Positions 33,566-42,187 of a stretch of DNA of 64,000 nt are shown piece by piece. The stretch is taken from contig NZ_PHUJ01000003.1 of assembly GCF_002813375.1 (NCBI RefSeq), positions 558,001-622,000 of the forward strand, read 5' to 3'. Below the pieces are notes generated by a model that had not been told where the DNA came from, made no database searches, and worked only from the letters and a program-made list of their open reading frames with translations. The translations under genes were made by a program, and so were the position numbers. The stretch's first letter is position 1, and each line of letters starts with the position of its first letter. This stretch comes from Pseudonocardia alni (lineage in GTDB: Bacteria > Actinomycetota > Actinomycetes > Mycobacteriales > Pseudonocardiaceae).

Positions 33566-34768
33566 ATGATGAGGCCCGTGGCAGCGACATCGACACCGGC
33601 AGCGGCCCTGCCCGAGCTCGTGCCCGACCCGGTCGAGCTCCCCGCCGGGCTGGCGGACCTGCGGGCCGAGGTCCGTTCCTTCCTCGACGACGAGCGCGGC
33701 GCCGCCCGCTGGACCCCGCGTGCGGACGTGTGGCTCTCCGGCTGGGACGAGTCGTTCTCGCGGCGGCTGGGGGAGCGCGGCTGGCTCGGGATGACCATCC
33801 CCACCGAGTACGGCGGGCACGGCCGGACCGCGCTGGAGCGCTACGTCGTCACCGAGGAGCTGCTCGCCGCGGGCGCACCGGTGGCGGCGCACTGGATCGC
33901 CGACCGCCAGATCGGGCCGTCGCTGCTGCGCCACGGCACCGAGGAGCAGCGTCGCGCGTTCCTGCCCGGGATCGCCCGCGGCGAGGTGTACTTCGGCATC
34001 GGCATGTCCGAACCGGACTCGGGCTCCGACCTGGCGTCGGTGCGGACCCGGGCGACCCGCGTCGACGGCGGGTGGCGGCTGTCGGGCACCAAGGTGTGGA
34101 CCTCCGGGGCGCACCACGCGCACGCGTTCTTCGCGCTGGTGCGCACCGAGCCGCGCGACGACGCGCACCGGCACGCGGGGCTGTCCCAGTTCCTGGTGGA
34201 GCTGGACTCGCCCGGGGTGGAGATCCGCCCGATCCCGTTGCTCACCGGGGCACACCACTTCAACGAGGTCCGCTTCGACGACGTGTTCATCCCCGACGCG
34301 CGGGTCTTCGGCGAGCTGGGGAACGGCTGGGCCCAGGTCACCGGCGAGCTCGCGTTCGAGCGCTCCGGACCGGAGCGGTTCCTGTCGACCTACCCGCTGC
34401 TGGCGTCGCTGGTCGGCGAGCTCGCCGGGGCGGGCCGTGCCGACGCCGGCACCCGTCGTCGCGTCGGGTCGCTGGTGTCGCGGCTGTGGACGCTGCGGGC
34501 CATGTCGCTGGCCGTCGCCGGGGCGCTGGAGTCCGGCCGGGCCCCCGAGCTGGCCGCGGCCCTGGTCAAGGACCTCGGTACCCGCTACGAGAACGAGATC
34601 GTCGACGCCGCCCGGCTGCTGGTCGACATCCCGCCGGACCCGGGTGCGGAGTCCGGGTTCGCCCGGCTGCTCGCCGACGCCGTGCTGCACGCGCCCGGGT
34701 TCACCCTGCGCGGCGGCACCAACGAGGTCCTGCGCGGCATCGTCGCGCGGGGGATGGGACTGCGCTGA
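33566..34768 (+). CDS. Acyl-CoA dehydrogenase, large subunit
   Basis: A 400-residue FAD-dependent acyl-CoA dehydrogenase (FadE type). MSEPDSGSDLASV (around residues 149-161) and the LSGTKVWTSGAHHA stretch line the flavin site, and the C-terminal GGTNEVLRGIVARGMG is the usual cofactor/active-site end. The first of two ATGs (33566 and 33569) is used. Its stop and the next start share a base (TGATG), and the neighbour is a shorter acyl-CoA dehydrogenase. Such pairs often form alpha2beta2 enzymes for bulky acyl-CoAs such as sterol side chains. Substrate is not determinable here. Confidence 0.9.
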   Translation: MMRPVAATSTPAAALPELVPDPVELPAGLADLRAEVRSFLDDERGAARWTPRADVWLSGWDESFSRRLGERGWLGMTIPTEYGGHGRTALERYVVTEELLAAGAPVAAHWIADRQIGPSLLRHGTEEQRRAFLPGIARGEVYFGIGMSEPDSGSDLASVRTRATRVDGGWRLSGTKVWTSGAHHAHAFFALVRTEPRDDAHRHAGLSQFLVELDSPGVEIRPIPLLTGAHHFNEVRFDDVFIPDARVFGELGNGWAQVTGELAFERSGPERFLSTYPLLASLVGELAGAGRADAGTRRRVGSLVSRLWTLRAMSLAVAGALESGRAPELAAALVKDLGTRYENEIVDAARLLVDIPPDPGAESGFARLLADAVLHAPGFTLRGGTNEVLRGIVARGMGLR

Positions 34769-35829
34769 TGGCCCGCAACAGCGACCTGGCCGACCTGGCC
34801 GCCTCGATCCTCGCGGCCGGGTCCGACGACCGTGACGGGACCGGCCTGGACACGGCGGCCTGGAAGGCGTGCGCCGGGGCCGGGCTGACCTCGCTGACCG
34901 ACCCGGACACCGGCGGCACCCTCGACGACGCCGCCGTGCTGCTGGAGGTCGCCGGCGCCGACGCGGCCCGCCTGCCGCTGGCCGAGACCGACCTGCTCGC
35001 CGGGTGGCTGGGCCGCGCCGCCGGGCTCGCCGCGCCGGACGGGCCGCTGGCCGCCGTCGTCACCGACGCGACCGGCGGGGACCGCCCGGCCGGGACCGCC
35101 GGGGGCACGGTGACCGGCAGCGGCGGCACGACCGGCACGGTGTCGGCGGCCCTGACCCGGGTGCCGTGGGGCCGTTCGCTGGCCGCGGTCGTCGTCCTCG
35201 ACGGCGACCGGGTCCTCGTGCTCGACACGGGCGCGGCGGCGGTCACCGAGGGTGCCAACCTCGCCGAGGAGCCCCGCGACGGCCTCACCCTCGACGGGGT
35301 CACGCCGCTGGCCACCGGCTCCGCCCCCGCCGGGGCGGCGGCGGAGCTGACCCTGCGGGCGGCGCTGGCGCGGTCGCTGCTGCTCGCCGGCGCCGCCCGC
35401 GGCGCACTGGCCCGCTCGGTCGCCTACGCCGGGGAGCGCACCCAGTTCGGTCGTCCCATCGGCCGCTTCCAGGCCGTGCAGCAGATGCTCGCCGAGGCGG
35501 GCGCCGAGGTCGCGGCCGCCTCCGCCGCCTCCGCCGCCGCGACCTCGACCGCGCGGCGCGCGGGGTTCGCCGCCCCGGAGACGGCGTTCGCCGTCGCCGC
35601 GGCGAAGGCCCGCTGCTCGGAGGCGGCGACGGCCGTCGCGCGGATCGCCCACCAGGTGCACGGGGCCATCGGGTTCACCCGCGAGCACGCGTTGCGGCTG
35701 GTCACGACCCGGCTGTGGGCCTGGCGCGACGAGGACGGTGACGAGGCGTTCTGGAACGACCGGGTCGGGGCGGCCGCGCTGGACGCGGGCGCCGACGGGC
35801 TCTGGCCGTTGGTGACCGGGCGGCCCTGA
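34768..35829 (+). CDS. Acyl-CoA dehydrogenase, small subunit-like
   Basis: A 353-residue acyl-CoA dehydrogenase-like protein. The C-terminal alpha domain is well kept (YAGERTQFGRPIGRFQAVQQ at about 224-243, HQVHGAIGFTREHALRL). The N-terminal and beta domains are short and Ala/Gly/Thr-rich, with no MSEPxxGSD flavin motif. It probably pairs with the larger subunit encoded immediately upstream and shares the FAD site across the interface. The gene is translationally coupled (TGATG). Confidence 0.88.
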   Translation: MARNSDLADLAASILAAGSDDRDGTGLDTAAWKACAGAGLTSLTDPDTGGTLDDAAVLLEVAGADAARLPLAETDLLAGWLGRAAGLAAPDGPLAAVVTDATGGDRPAGTAGGTVTGSGGTTGTVSAALTRVPWGRSLAAVVVLDGDRVLVLDTGAAAVTEGANLAEEPRDGLTLDGVTPLATGSAPAGAAAELTLRAALARSLLLAGAARGALARSVAYAGERTQFGRPIGRFQAVQQMLAEAGAEVAAASAASAAATSTARRAGFAAPETAFAVAAAKARCSEAATAVARIAHQVHGAIGFTREHALRLVTTRLWAWRDEDGDEAFWNDRVGAAALDAGADGLWPLVTGRP

Positions 35830-35853
35830 ACGCCGCCGGTCCGTGCCGGCCGG

Positions 35854-37599
35854 TCAGGACACCCCGAACTCGCGCAGCTTCCGGTACAGGGTGTTGCGCC
35901 CGATCCCGAGCGTGCGGGCGGCCCGGGTGCGGTTCCCGCCCGCCGCACGCAGGGCGTCGGCCACGGCGTCGCGTTCGGCGGCCTCCAGCAGACCGAGTTC
36001 CCGGCGGGCGGTGCGCAGGCGGTCGGGGAGGTCGGCCTCGTCGACCGGTCCGCCGCCGGCGCGGCGGGCCGCCGCCGTGACCACGGTGCGGAGCTCGGCC
36101 AGGTCACCGGGCCAGTGCCAGGCCCGGAGCCGGTCCAGGGCCGCGCCGGACAGCCGGGACCCCGACGCGGGCGGGGGCAGCTCCGCGAGCAGCGTCTCCA
36201 CCAGCGCCGGGAGGTGCTCGCGGCCCGCCGCCAGCGCCGGGAGGCGGACGGTGGTGGCGACCTGGCCGAGGAGGGCGGGGGTGGTGTCGTCGGTGGGGTC
36301 GGCGTCGGCGGTGAGGACGAACGGGACACCGGTCGCGGCCAGGTCCCGCAGGAGCTCCGGTCGCGGCCCCGGTGACAGGTGCACCCGCCGCAGGACGAGC
36401 CCGCGACCCGCGGCCAGCGCCGCGCGGGCCGTCTCCCACCACTCGCGCTCCCGGTGCGGCTCGACGACCACGGCGCCGTCGTGGCCCAGGCGGGACAGCA
36501 CGCGGCGGGCGGTCCGCAGCTTCCCGCTGCCCCCGGGGCCGGTCACGGCGACGGTCTCCCGGTGGGAGACGGCCTCGCGGAGCCGGTGGTCGACCTCCAG
36601 GTCGTGGTGGAGCGCGGCTCCCCGGACGGTGGCCGGGGCCGCCACCGCGGGTGCCGCCCGGCGGGGCGCCAGCCGGACGCTGAACGCGGTCCCCCCGGTG
36701 CCCTCGACCGGGGCGACGACCGCGTCGTGCGGGCCGTCGGGCATCGGCACCCGCATCCGGCGTGGCCGGTCCGGACCCCCGTCGCGCAGCAGCTCCCACA
36801 GCAGGGCGTGCAGGTCCGGGCCGGCGTGGGCCAGCGCGTGCCGGTCGGCCAGGACGGTGTCGGCGTCGACGACCAGCGCCCCGGTCGTGGCCCGCTCCAG
36901 CGCGAGGTAGGCCCGTACCAGCCTGCGACGGTGTTCGCCCGCCTCGTCGAGCAGCCGGGCCTCGATCTGGCGGCCGATGTCGGCGGCCATCACCGCCATG
37001 AGCGGGTGCACGTCACGCACCGCGCAGGCCAGTGAGAGCGAGCCCACCGTCCGGCCGGTCCCGGGCTCGACCAGCGGGGTGCCGGCGCAGGTGAGGTTCT
37101 CCAGGAGGGCGTTGTAGTGCTCGGGGCCCCGGACCAGGACCGGGCGTCGTTCGACCAGCACCGTGCCGATGCCGTTGGTGCCCACCGACCGCTCGGAGAA
37201 GTCCGAGCCCTCCACCGCGCTCGCCCGGTCCATGAGCGTGCGCTGGCGCCGGACGCCGACGTGGCGGCGGACGATGCGCCCGGTCGCGTCGGACAGCACC
37301 ATGGCCACCGGGACGTCGGCGAAGCTGTCCACGAGCCGCTCCAGCACGGGCGCCGCGGCCCGGCGCAGCGCGGTGTGGTCGTCGCCGGGGTCGGCGTAGC
37401 CGATGCGGTCCGGCGCCGTCGGCACCGCCTCCCCGATGCAGCGCCGCCAGCTCTGCTCGATCAGCGGCGGCACGCCCGCGTGGCCGGGCGGCAGCGCCAG
37501 CAGCCCCCCGTCGACGAGCGTCTCGCGGCTGCGCCGGATGCGCAGGCGCTGCCCGGCCGACAGGGCCGGCACCGCCGTGTCCTCGTCCCGACGCGTCAT
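35854..37599 (-). CDS. GAF-Fis transcriptional activator with degenerate AAA+ domain
   Basis: A 581-residue regulator related to AcoR/MimR enhancer-binding proteins. An N-terminal GAF sensor domain (about 70-240, with EGSDFSERSVGTNGIGT) is followed by an AAA+-like domain whose Walker A survives (TGPGGSGK) but in which the GAFTGA sigma-54 loop region is missing and Walker B is altered (GLVLRRVHLS). A C-terminal Fis helix-turn-helix (GNRTRAARTLGIGRNTLYRKLREFG) binds DNA. So it probably activates without sigma-54. It is divergent from the esterase/Baeyer-Villiger genes, its likely targets. It starts at ATG 37599. Confidence 0.87.
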   Translation of the reverse strand: MTRRDEDTAVPALSAGQRLRIRRSRETLVDGGLLALPPGHAGVPPLIEQSWRRCIGEAVPTAPDRIGYADPGDDHTALRRAAAPVLERLVDSFADVPVAMVLSDATGRIVRRHVGVRRQRTLMDRASAVEGSDFSERSVGTNGIGTVLVERRPVLVRGPEHYNALLENLTCAGTPLVEPGTGRTVGSLSLACAVRDVHPLMAVMAADIGRQIEARLLDEAGEHRRRLVRAYLALERATTGALVVDADTVLADRHALAHAGPDLHALLWELLRDGGPDRPRRMRVPMPDGPHDAVVAPVEGTGGTAFSVRLAPRRAAPAVAAPATVRGAALHHDLEVDHRLREAVSHRETVAVTGPGGSGKLRTARRVLSRLGHDGAVVVEPHREREWWETARAALAAGRGLVLRRVHLSPGPRPELLRDLAATGVPFVLTADADPTDDTTPALLGQVATTVRLPALAAGREHLPALVETLLAELPPPASGSRLSGAALDRLRAWHWPGDLAELRTVVTAAARRAGGGPVDEADLPDRLRTARRELGLLEAAERDAVADALRAAGGNRTRAARTLGIGRNTLYRKLREFGVS

Positions 37600-37684
37600 C
37601 GCCCCGATCCGTCCCTCGCCGCCCGTTGCGGACACGTCCACGGTGCCCCAGGTCACACCATCCTGGCCAGGGGGAGTGGCCGGT

Positions 37685-37707
37685 GGGCGTTCCAGAACGG
37701 AACACCC
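37685..37707. promoter_or_regulatory. Palindrome between activator and esterase genes
   Basis: GGG-C-GTTCC-AGAAC-GGAAC-A-CCC is an inverted repeat (arms 37689-37693 and 37699-37703, extended by GGG/CCC) in the 197-base divergent region, about 90 bases upstream of the esterase ATG. It is the best candidate binding site for the GAF-Fis activator. No -24/-12 promoter is seen. Confidence 0.45.
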
Positions 37708-37796
37708 GCGGTGCCTCCGCGGTGCCCACCATCGACGGCCACGCCACCGCCGGCGCGGCGCCCGCCGTCGCTCCGGCCGACCGGAGGAGGACCGCG

Positions 37797-38726
37797 ATGA
37801 CGACGGCACCACCGACCCGCCCGACGGGTGCGTCCACGGAGTCCGACGCGCTGCGCGCGCTCTACGCCGACTGGTCCGCCGTCATCGCGGCGACCCCGGA
37901 CCTGACCACGCGGCTGTTCCGCAGCATCTTCGACGAGTGGCACCAGGCCACCCGTGAACCCGAGGACGTGACCTACCGGGAGGAGTCCCTCGGGGGCGTC
38001 CCGGGGATCTGGGCGCTGCCGGTCGGGGCGGATCCCGCGCAGGTCCTGCTCTACACCCACGGCGGCGGGTTCGCCGTCGGCTCGGCGTCGAGCCATCGCA
38101 AGCTCGCGGGGCACGTCGCGCGGGCGGTCGGCGCCACGGCGTTCGTGGCGGACTACCGTCGCGCGCCGGAACACCGGCACCCGGCACAGGTGGAGGACAC
38201 CGTCGCGGTGTTCGAGGCGCTGCTGGCCCGGGGGACCGCCCCCGCGGACGTGACGACCATCGGTGACTCCGCGGGCGGGAACCTGGCGGTCGCCGCCGTG
38301 CTCGCCCTGCGCGACGCGGGCCGACCGCTGCCGGGCCGGGTCGTCGCGTTCTCGCCGTGGCTGGACATGGAGAACACCGGCGCCACGCTCGTCACCAACG
38401 CCGCCTCGGACGCCCTGGTCACGGTGCCCCTGCTGGAGGGGATGATCGCCGGCGTCCTGGGGGAGGGGCACGTCGACCGGCGGGCACCGCTGGCGAACCC
38501 GTTGCACGCCGACCTCACCGGCCTCCCCCGGCTCTACGTCGACGCCGGGGGTGCCGAGGCGCTCCTCGACGACGCCGTCCGGCTCGCCGACCGGGCCCGG
38601 GCCGCCGGTGTCGACGTGACGCTGTCGGTCGTCGCGGGCATGCAGCACGTCTTCCCGTTCCTCGCCGGCACCGCGCCCGAGGCCGACGAGGAGCTCGCCG
38701 CCCTCGCCGCCTGGTACCGCGGCTGA
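37797..38726 (+). CDS. Alpha/beta hydrolase (HSL-family esterase)
   Basis: A 309-residue esterase of the hormone-sensitive-lipase family. The oxyanion motif HGGG is at residues 88-91, the nucleophile S158 in GDSAGG, the acid in the DAGGAEALLDD region and the histidine in GMQHVFPF. A strong GGAGGAGG site precedes ATG 37797. The next gene is a Baeyer-Villiger monooxygenase 27 bases downstream; together they would turn a ketone into an ester and then hydrolyse it, as known for acetone monooxygenase/esterase pairs in Gordonia. Confidence 0.9.
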   Translation: MTTAPPTRPTGASTESDALRALYADWSAVIAATPDLTTRLFRSIFDEWHQATREPEDVTYREESLGGVPGIWALPVGADPAQVLLYTHGGGFAVGSASSHRKLAGHVARAVGATAFVADYRRAPEHRHPAQVEDTVAVFEALLARGTAPADVTTIGDSAGGNLAVAAVLALRDAGRPLPGRVVAFSPWLDMENTGATLVTNAASDALVTVPLLEGMIAGVLGEGHVDRRAPLANPLHADLTGLPRLYVDAGGAEALLDDAVRLADRARAAGVDVTLSVVAGMQHVFPFLAGTAPEADEELAALAAWYRG

Positions 38727-38753
38727 TCCCTCGACACCCACCGGGAGCACACC

Positions 38754-40373
38754 ATGACCACCTCCACCACCCCCGATGTCGACGCCGTCGTCGTCGGCGC
38801 CGGGTTCGGCGGCATCTACATGCTGCACACGCTGCGGGACCGGCTCGGCCTGAGCGTCCGCGCCTTCGAGAAGGGCGACGGCGTCGGCGGCACCTGGTAC
38901 TTCAACCGGTACCCCGGCGCGAAGTCCGACACCGAGGGGTTCGTCTACCGCTACTCGTTCGACCGGGACCTGCTGCAGGAATGGAACTGGAGCACCCGCT
39001 ACCTGGACCAGCCCGATGTCCTGGCCTACCTCGAGCACGTCGTCGACCGGTACGGGCTGCGCCGGGACATCACGCTGGGCACCGAGGTGACCGCCGCGGT
39101 CTACGACGAGGACGCCGGTCTCTGGCGGGTGCGCACCTCCGGCGGCGAGACGGTGCGCTGCCGCTACCTGGTCAACGCCCTGGGGTTGCTGGCCCGCAGC
39201 AACGTCCCCGCCCTCCCCGGGCTGGACACCTTCGCCGGGCGCACCGTCCACACCAACGCCTGGCCCGACGACCTCGACATCGCCGGGCGGCGGGTCGGCG
39301 TCGTCGGGACCGGCTCGACCGGCGCCCAGTTCATCGTCGCGGCGGCCCCGCGCGCGGCTCACCTCACCGTCTTCCAGCGCAGCCCGCAGTACAACGTGCC
39401 CTCCGGCAACCGACCGGTCACCCAGGACGAGGTCGACCGCACCAAGGAGCACTTCCCCGAGATCTGGGACCAGGTGCGCGGCTCGGTCGTGGCCTTCGGG
39501 TTCGAGGAGAGCGCCGTCGAGGCGATGAGCGTGTCCGCGCAGGAGCGCGAGCGCGTCTTCCAGGAGAACTGGGACGCCGGCAACGGGTTCCGGTTCATGT
39601 TCGGCACGTTCTGCGACATCGCGACCGATCCCGAGGCCAACGCCGCGGCCGCCGCGTTCATCCGGCGCAAGATCTCCGAGATCGTCGTGGACCCGGAGAC
39701 CGCCCGGAAGCTCACACCGACCGACCTCTACGCCAAGCGCCCGATCTGCAACGAGGGGTACTACGAGACCTTCAACCGCGACGACGTCGAGCTGGTCTCG
39801 ATCCGGGAGAACCCGATCGCCGAGGTCACCCCGGCCGGGGTGCGCACCGCCGACGGTGTCGTGCACGAGCTCGACGTGGTCGTCCTCGCGACCGGTTTCG
39901 ACGCCGTCGACGGCAACTACCGGGCGATGGACCTGCGCGGCCGCGGGGGCCGCCACATCGACGACCACTGGACCGACGGGCCGTCGAGCTACCTCGGGGT
40001 GTCCACGGCGGGCTTCCCGAACATGTTCATGATCCTCGGGCCGAACGGGCCGTTCACCAACCTGCCGCCGAGCATCGAGGCCCAGGTCGAGTGGATCGGT
40101 GAGCTGATCGGGCACGCCGAGCGCAGCGGTATCGGCACGATCGAGCCGACGGCCGAGGCCGAGCGGGGCTGGTCCCGGCTCTGCCGGGAGATCGCCGACG
40201 CCACGCTGTTCCCGAAGGCCGACTCGTGGATCTTCGGGGCGAACATCCCCGGCAAGCCGAACGCGGTGATGTTCTACATGGCCGGGCACAAGGCCTACCG
40301 CAAGGAGCTGTCCACCGTGGCCCGCGACGGGTACCGCGGGTTCGCGATGCACGGCTCGGGAGGCTCCCGGTGA
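38754..40373 (+). CDS. Baeyer-Villiger monooxygenase
   Basis: A 539-residue FAD- and NADPH-dependent monooxygenase converting ketones to esters or lactones. Two Rossmann motifs are seen (GAGFGG at residues 15-20 and GTGSTGAQ at about 185-192), with the Baeyer-Villiger fingerprint FAGRTVHTNAWPD at 160-172 between them. GGTWYFNRYPGAKSD and KRPICNEGYYETFNRD are also characteristic. It follows the esterase gene and is ended by a strong hairpin. The substrate is likely a small or cyclic ketone, by analogy. Confidence 0.92.
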   Translation: MTTSTTPDVDAVVVGAGFGGIYMLHTLRDRLGLSVRAFEKGDGVGGTWYFNRYPGAKSDTEGFVYRYSFDRDLLQEWNWSTRYLDQPDVLAYLEHVVDRYGLRRDITLGTEVTAAVYDEDAGLWRVRTSGGETVRCRYLVNALGLLARSNVPALPGLDTFAGRTVHTNAWPDDLDIAGRRVGVVGTGSTGAQFIVAAAPRAAHLTVFQRSPQYNVPSGNRPVTQDEVDRTKEHFPEIWDQVRGSVVAFGFEESAVEAMSVSAQERERVFQENWDAGNGFRFMFGTFCDIATDPEANAAAAAFIRRKISEIVVDPETARKLTPTDLYAKRPICNEGYYETFNRDDVELVSIRENPIAEVTPAGVRTADGVVHELDVVVLATGFDAVDGNYRAMDLRGRGGRHIDDHWTDGPSSYLGVSTAGFPNMFMILGPNGPFTNLPPSIEAQVEWIGELIGHAERSGIGTIEPTAEAERGWSRLCREIADATLFPKADSWIFGANIPGKPNAVMFYMAGHKAYRKELSTVARDGYRGFAMHGSGGSR

Positions 40374-40384
40374 TCGCCACCGGT

Positions 40385-40420
40385 GAGGTGTCCGGTGCCG
40401 GATCCGGCACCGGACCCCTC
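40385..40420. terminator. Bidirectional terminator after the Baeyer-Villiger gene
   Basis: A perfect 26-base palindrome (GTCCGGTGCCG-GATC-CGGCACCGGAC, 40390-40415) extended by GAGG/CCTC with one mismatch separates two convergent genes. Confidence 0.7.
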
Positions 40421-40431
40421 CCACCCGGTGA

Positions 40432-40890
40432 TCACATCTTGCGGAAGTCCCAGCTGGTGATCTTCTCCGGCCGCAGCCGCAGCCACGCGTGCCGTCCGTC
40501 GATCACGACCTGGCCGCCGGTGTAGCGCGCGGCGAAGACCTGCTCGACCCGCTCCAGCTCCGGGTTCGGCTCGCCGGTGCGGGGCACCTCGCCGACGACC
40601 TCGACAGAGCCGCGCAGCTCGACCCCGCGCAGCTCGGCGTAGTCGTGCCCGGCGTCGACGACCACGGCGATCCGAGGGTCGCGCTGCAGGTCCGCCCACC
40701 GCTGCGAGCGCGAGAGCGAGGTCAGCCAGAGCGCCTCGCCGTCCCACAGGTACCAGAGCGGGGTGGCGTGCGGGCCGTTCACGCCGTTGGTGGCGACCCG
40801 GCAGGTGCGCTCGGCGTCGAGGAAGACGGTGACCTCCTCCGGGGTCATCGCGATCTTCCGGGCGCGGCGCTGCGGCTTCGGTGCGGTCAT
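40432..40890 (-). CDS. Pyridoxamine-phosphate-oxidase-fold flavoprotein
   Basis: A 152-residue protein of the PNPOx-like / F420-dependent (FDOR-B-like) group: a single split beta-barrel with ERTCRVATNGVNGPHATPLWYLWDGEALWLTSLSRSQ region at residues 27-65. The small size fits an FMN- or F420-binding reductase rather than true pyridoxine phosphate oxidase. Cofactor and substrate remain open. ATG 40890 is supported by a -10-like element six bases upstream. It is a single gene convergent with the Baeyer-Villiger gene. Confidence 0.85.
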   Translation of the reverse strand: MTAPKPQRRARKIAMTPEEVTVFLDAERTCRVATNGVNGPHATPLWYLWDGEALWLTSLSRSQRWADLQRDPRIAVVVDAGHDYAELRGVELRGSVEVVGEVPRTGEPNPELERVEQVFAARYTGGQVVIDGRHAWLRLRPEKITSWDFRKM

Positions 40891-40902
40891 GGGTCGAACC
40901 TA
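40891..40902 (-). promoter_or_regulatory. Probable -10 element of the flavoprotein gene
   Basis: TAGGTT on the minus strand (40902 to 40897) is six bases before the ATG at 40890; no Shine-Dalgarno sequence, so probably leaderless. Confidence 0.5.
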
Positions 40903-41006
40903 GATCAGCGGCCCGGCGCCCGGAGCGGTCCGGTCGGGCCGGTGCGGGCCCCGGCGGGTCGTGCCCCGGCGGTGGCACGCCACCCGGCCCGGGAGACGAT
41001 CCCGGT

Positions 41007-42176
41007 GTGCCCGACACCCTGAGCCCCGGTCTGGAGCGGCTGCTCGCCACCGACCGTCCGACGCCGTACCTGGCGCTGGACCCCGCCGTCGCCGGGGAGC
41101 GGTACCGCGCGCTGGCCGCCGCGTTCGGCGACGCCCGGATCCTCTACGCCGTCAAGGCCTGCCCGGAGCCCGCCGTGCTGCGCGCCCTCGTCGCGGCCGG
41201 GGCCGGGTTCGACGTCGCCTCCCAGGCCGAGATCGACCTGTGCCTGGCCGCCGGTGCGGACCCGGCGACGCTGCAGCACGGGAACCCGGTGCGCGGCCCC
41301 GGTGCCGCCGCCCGGGCCGCCCGCGACGGCGTCACCCGGTTCGTCACCGACAGCGCCGAGGACGTCGACGCCCTCGCCGCCGAGGTCCCCGGCGCCCGGG
41401 TGCAGGTCCGGCTCTCGGTCGACGACACCGGCTCGGCGACGCCGTTCCACGGCAAGTTCGGGGCGCCGCCCGACGCGGCCGTCGCGCTGCTGGGGCGGGT
41501 CGCCGACCGCGGCCTGGTCGCCGCCGGGGTCACCTTCCACGCGGGCTCCCAGCAGACCCGCCCCGCCACCTACGCCGGGGCCGTCACGCTCGCGCTGGCG
41601 ACCGCCGGGCGGGCCGGGCTGCGCCGTCCCGAGCTGGACCTGGGCGGCGGCTGGCCGGTGGCCTACCGCGCCGCCGTCGCCCCCGCGGAGGACTACGTCG
41701 CGGCCGTGCGCGCCGCGGTGGCCACGGCCGTCGACGCCGGGCACGTGGACGGCGCGACGCTGCTGCTGGAACCGGGCCGCGCGCTGGTCGCCCCGGCCGG
41801 GGTGCTGCGCGCCCGGGTGCTGCGCGTGTCCCGCCGCCCGGGCGTGGACCACCGCCGCTGGGTCTACCTCGACGTCGGCCGCTACCAGGGTCTCGCCGAG
41901 ACCGAGGGCGAGGCGATCGCCTATCCGCTGCGCGTGCCCGGGCGCAGCGGCCCGCGCGGACCGGTCGTGGTGGCGGGCCCCACCTGTGACGGCGACGACG
42001 TCATCTACCGCCGCACCCCGGTCGCGCTGCCGCTGGATCTGGCCGCGGGCGACGTCGTCGACCTGCTCGGGGCCGGCGCCTACACCTCGAGCTACGCCTC
42101 GGTCGGGTTCAACGGGTTCGGCCCGCTCGAGGTGCTCGTCGCGGGGGAGGGGGCGTCACTCCCACATCCCGGTTAA
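41007..42176 (+). CDS. PLP-dependent ornithine/diaminopimelate-type decarboxylase
   Basis: A 389-residue alanine-racemase-fold decarboxylase. K50 (LYAVKACPEP) should hold pyridoxal phosphate; FHAGSQ, the LDLGGGWP phosphate-binding loop, EPGRALV and the GPTCDGDD cysteine motif are as in ornithine decarboxylases. It would make putrescine, supplying the fused polyamine enzyme encoded next. I chose GTG 41007 for the natural N-terminus (MPDTLSPGLE). Its TAA stop overlaps a -10-like element for the next gene. Lysine or diaminopimelate as substrate is less likely given the neighbour. Confidence 0.88.
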   Translation: MPDTLSPGLERLLATDRPTPYLALDPAVAGERYRALAAAFGDARILYAVKACPEPAVLRALVAAGAGFDVASQAEIDLCLAAGADPATLQHGNPVRGPGAAARAARDGVTRFVTDSAEDVDALAAEVPGARVQVRLSVDDTGSATPFHGKFGAPPDAAVALLGRVADRGLVAAGVTFHAGSQQTRPATYAGAVTLALATAGRAGLRRPELDLGGGWPVAYRAAVAPAEDYVAAVRAAVATAVDAGHVDGATLLLEPGRALVAPAGVLRARVLRVSRRPGVDHRRWVYLDVGRYQGLAETEGEAIAYPLRVPGRSGPRGPVVVAGPTCDGDDVIYRRTPVALPLDLAAGDVVDLLGAGAYTSSYASVGFNGFGPLEVLVAGEGASLPHPG

Positions 42177-42187
42177 CGTGTCCGGAC
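42174..42187 (+). promoter_or_regulatory. Possible -10 element of the polyamine fusion gene
   Basis: TAACGT (42174-42179) contains the stop codon of the decarboxylase gene and is eight bases before GTG 42188. No Shine-Dalgarno sequence is evident before the GTG. Confidence 0.35.

Noticed and set aside
35854..37599. Sigma-54-dependent activator
   Set aside because: The GAFTGA loop region and a normal Walker B are absent, and no -24/-12 promoter is seen in the divergent region.
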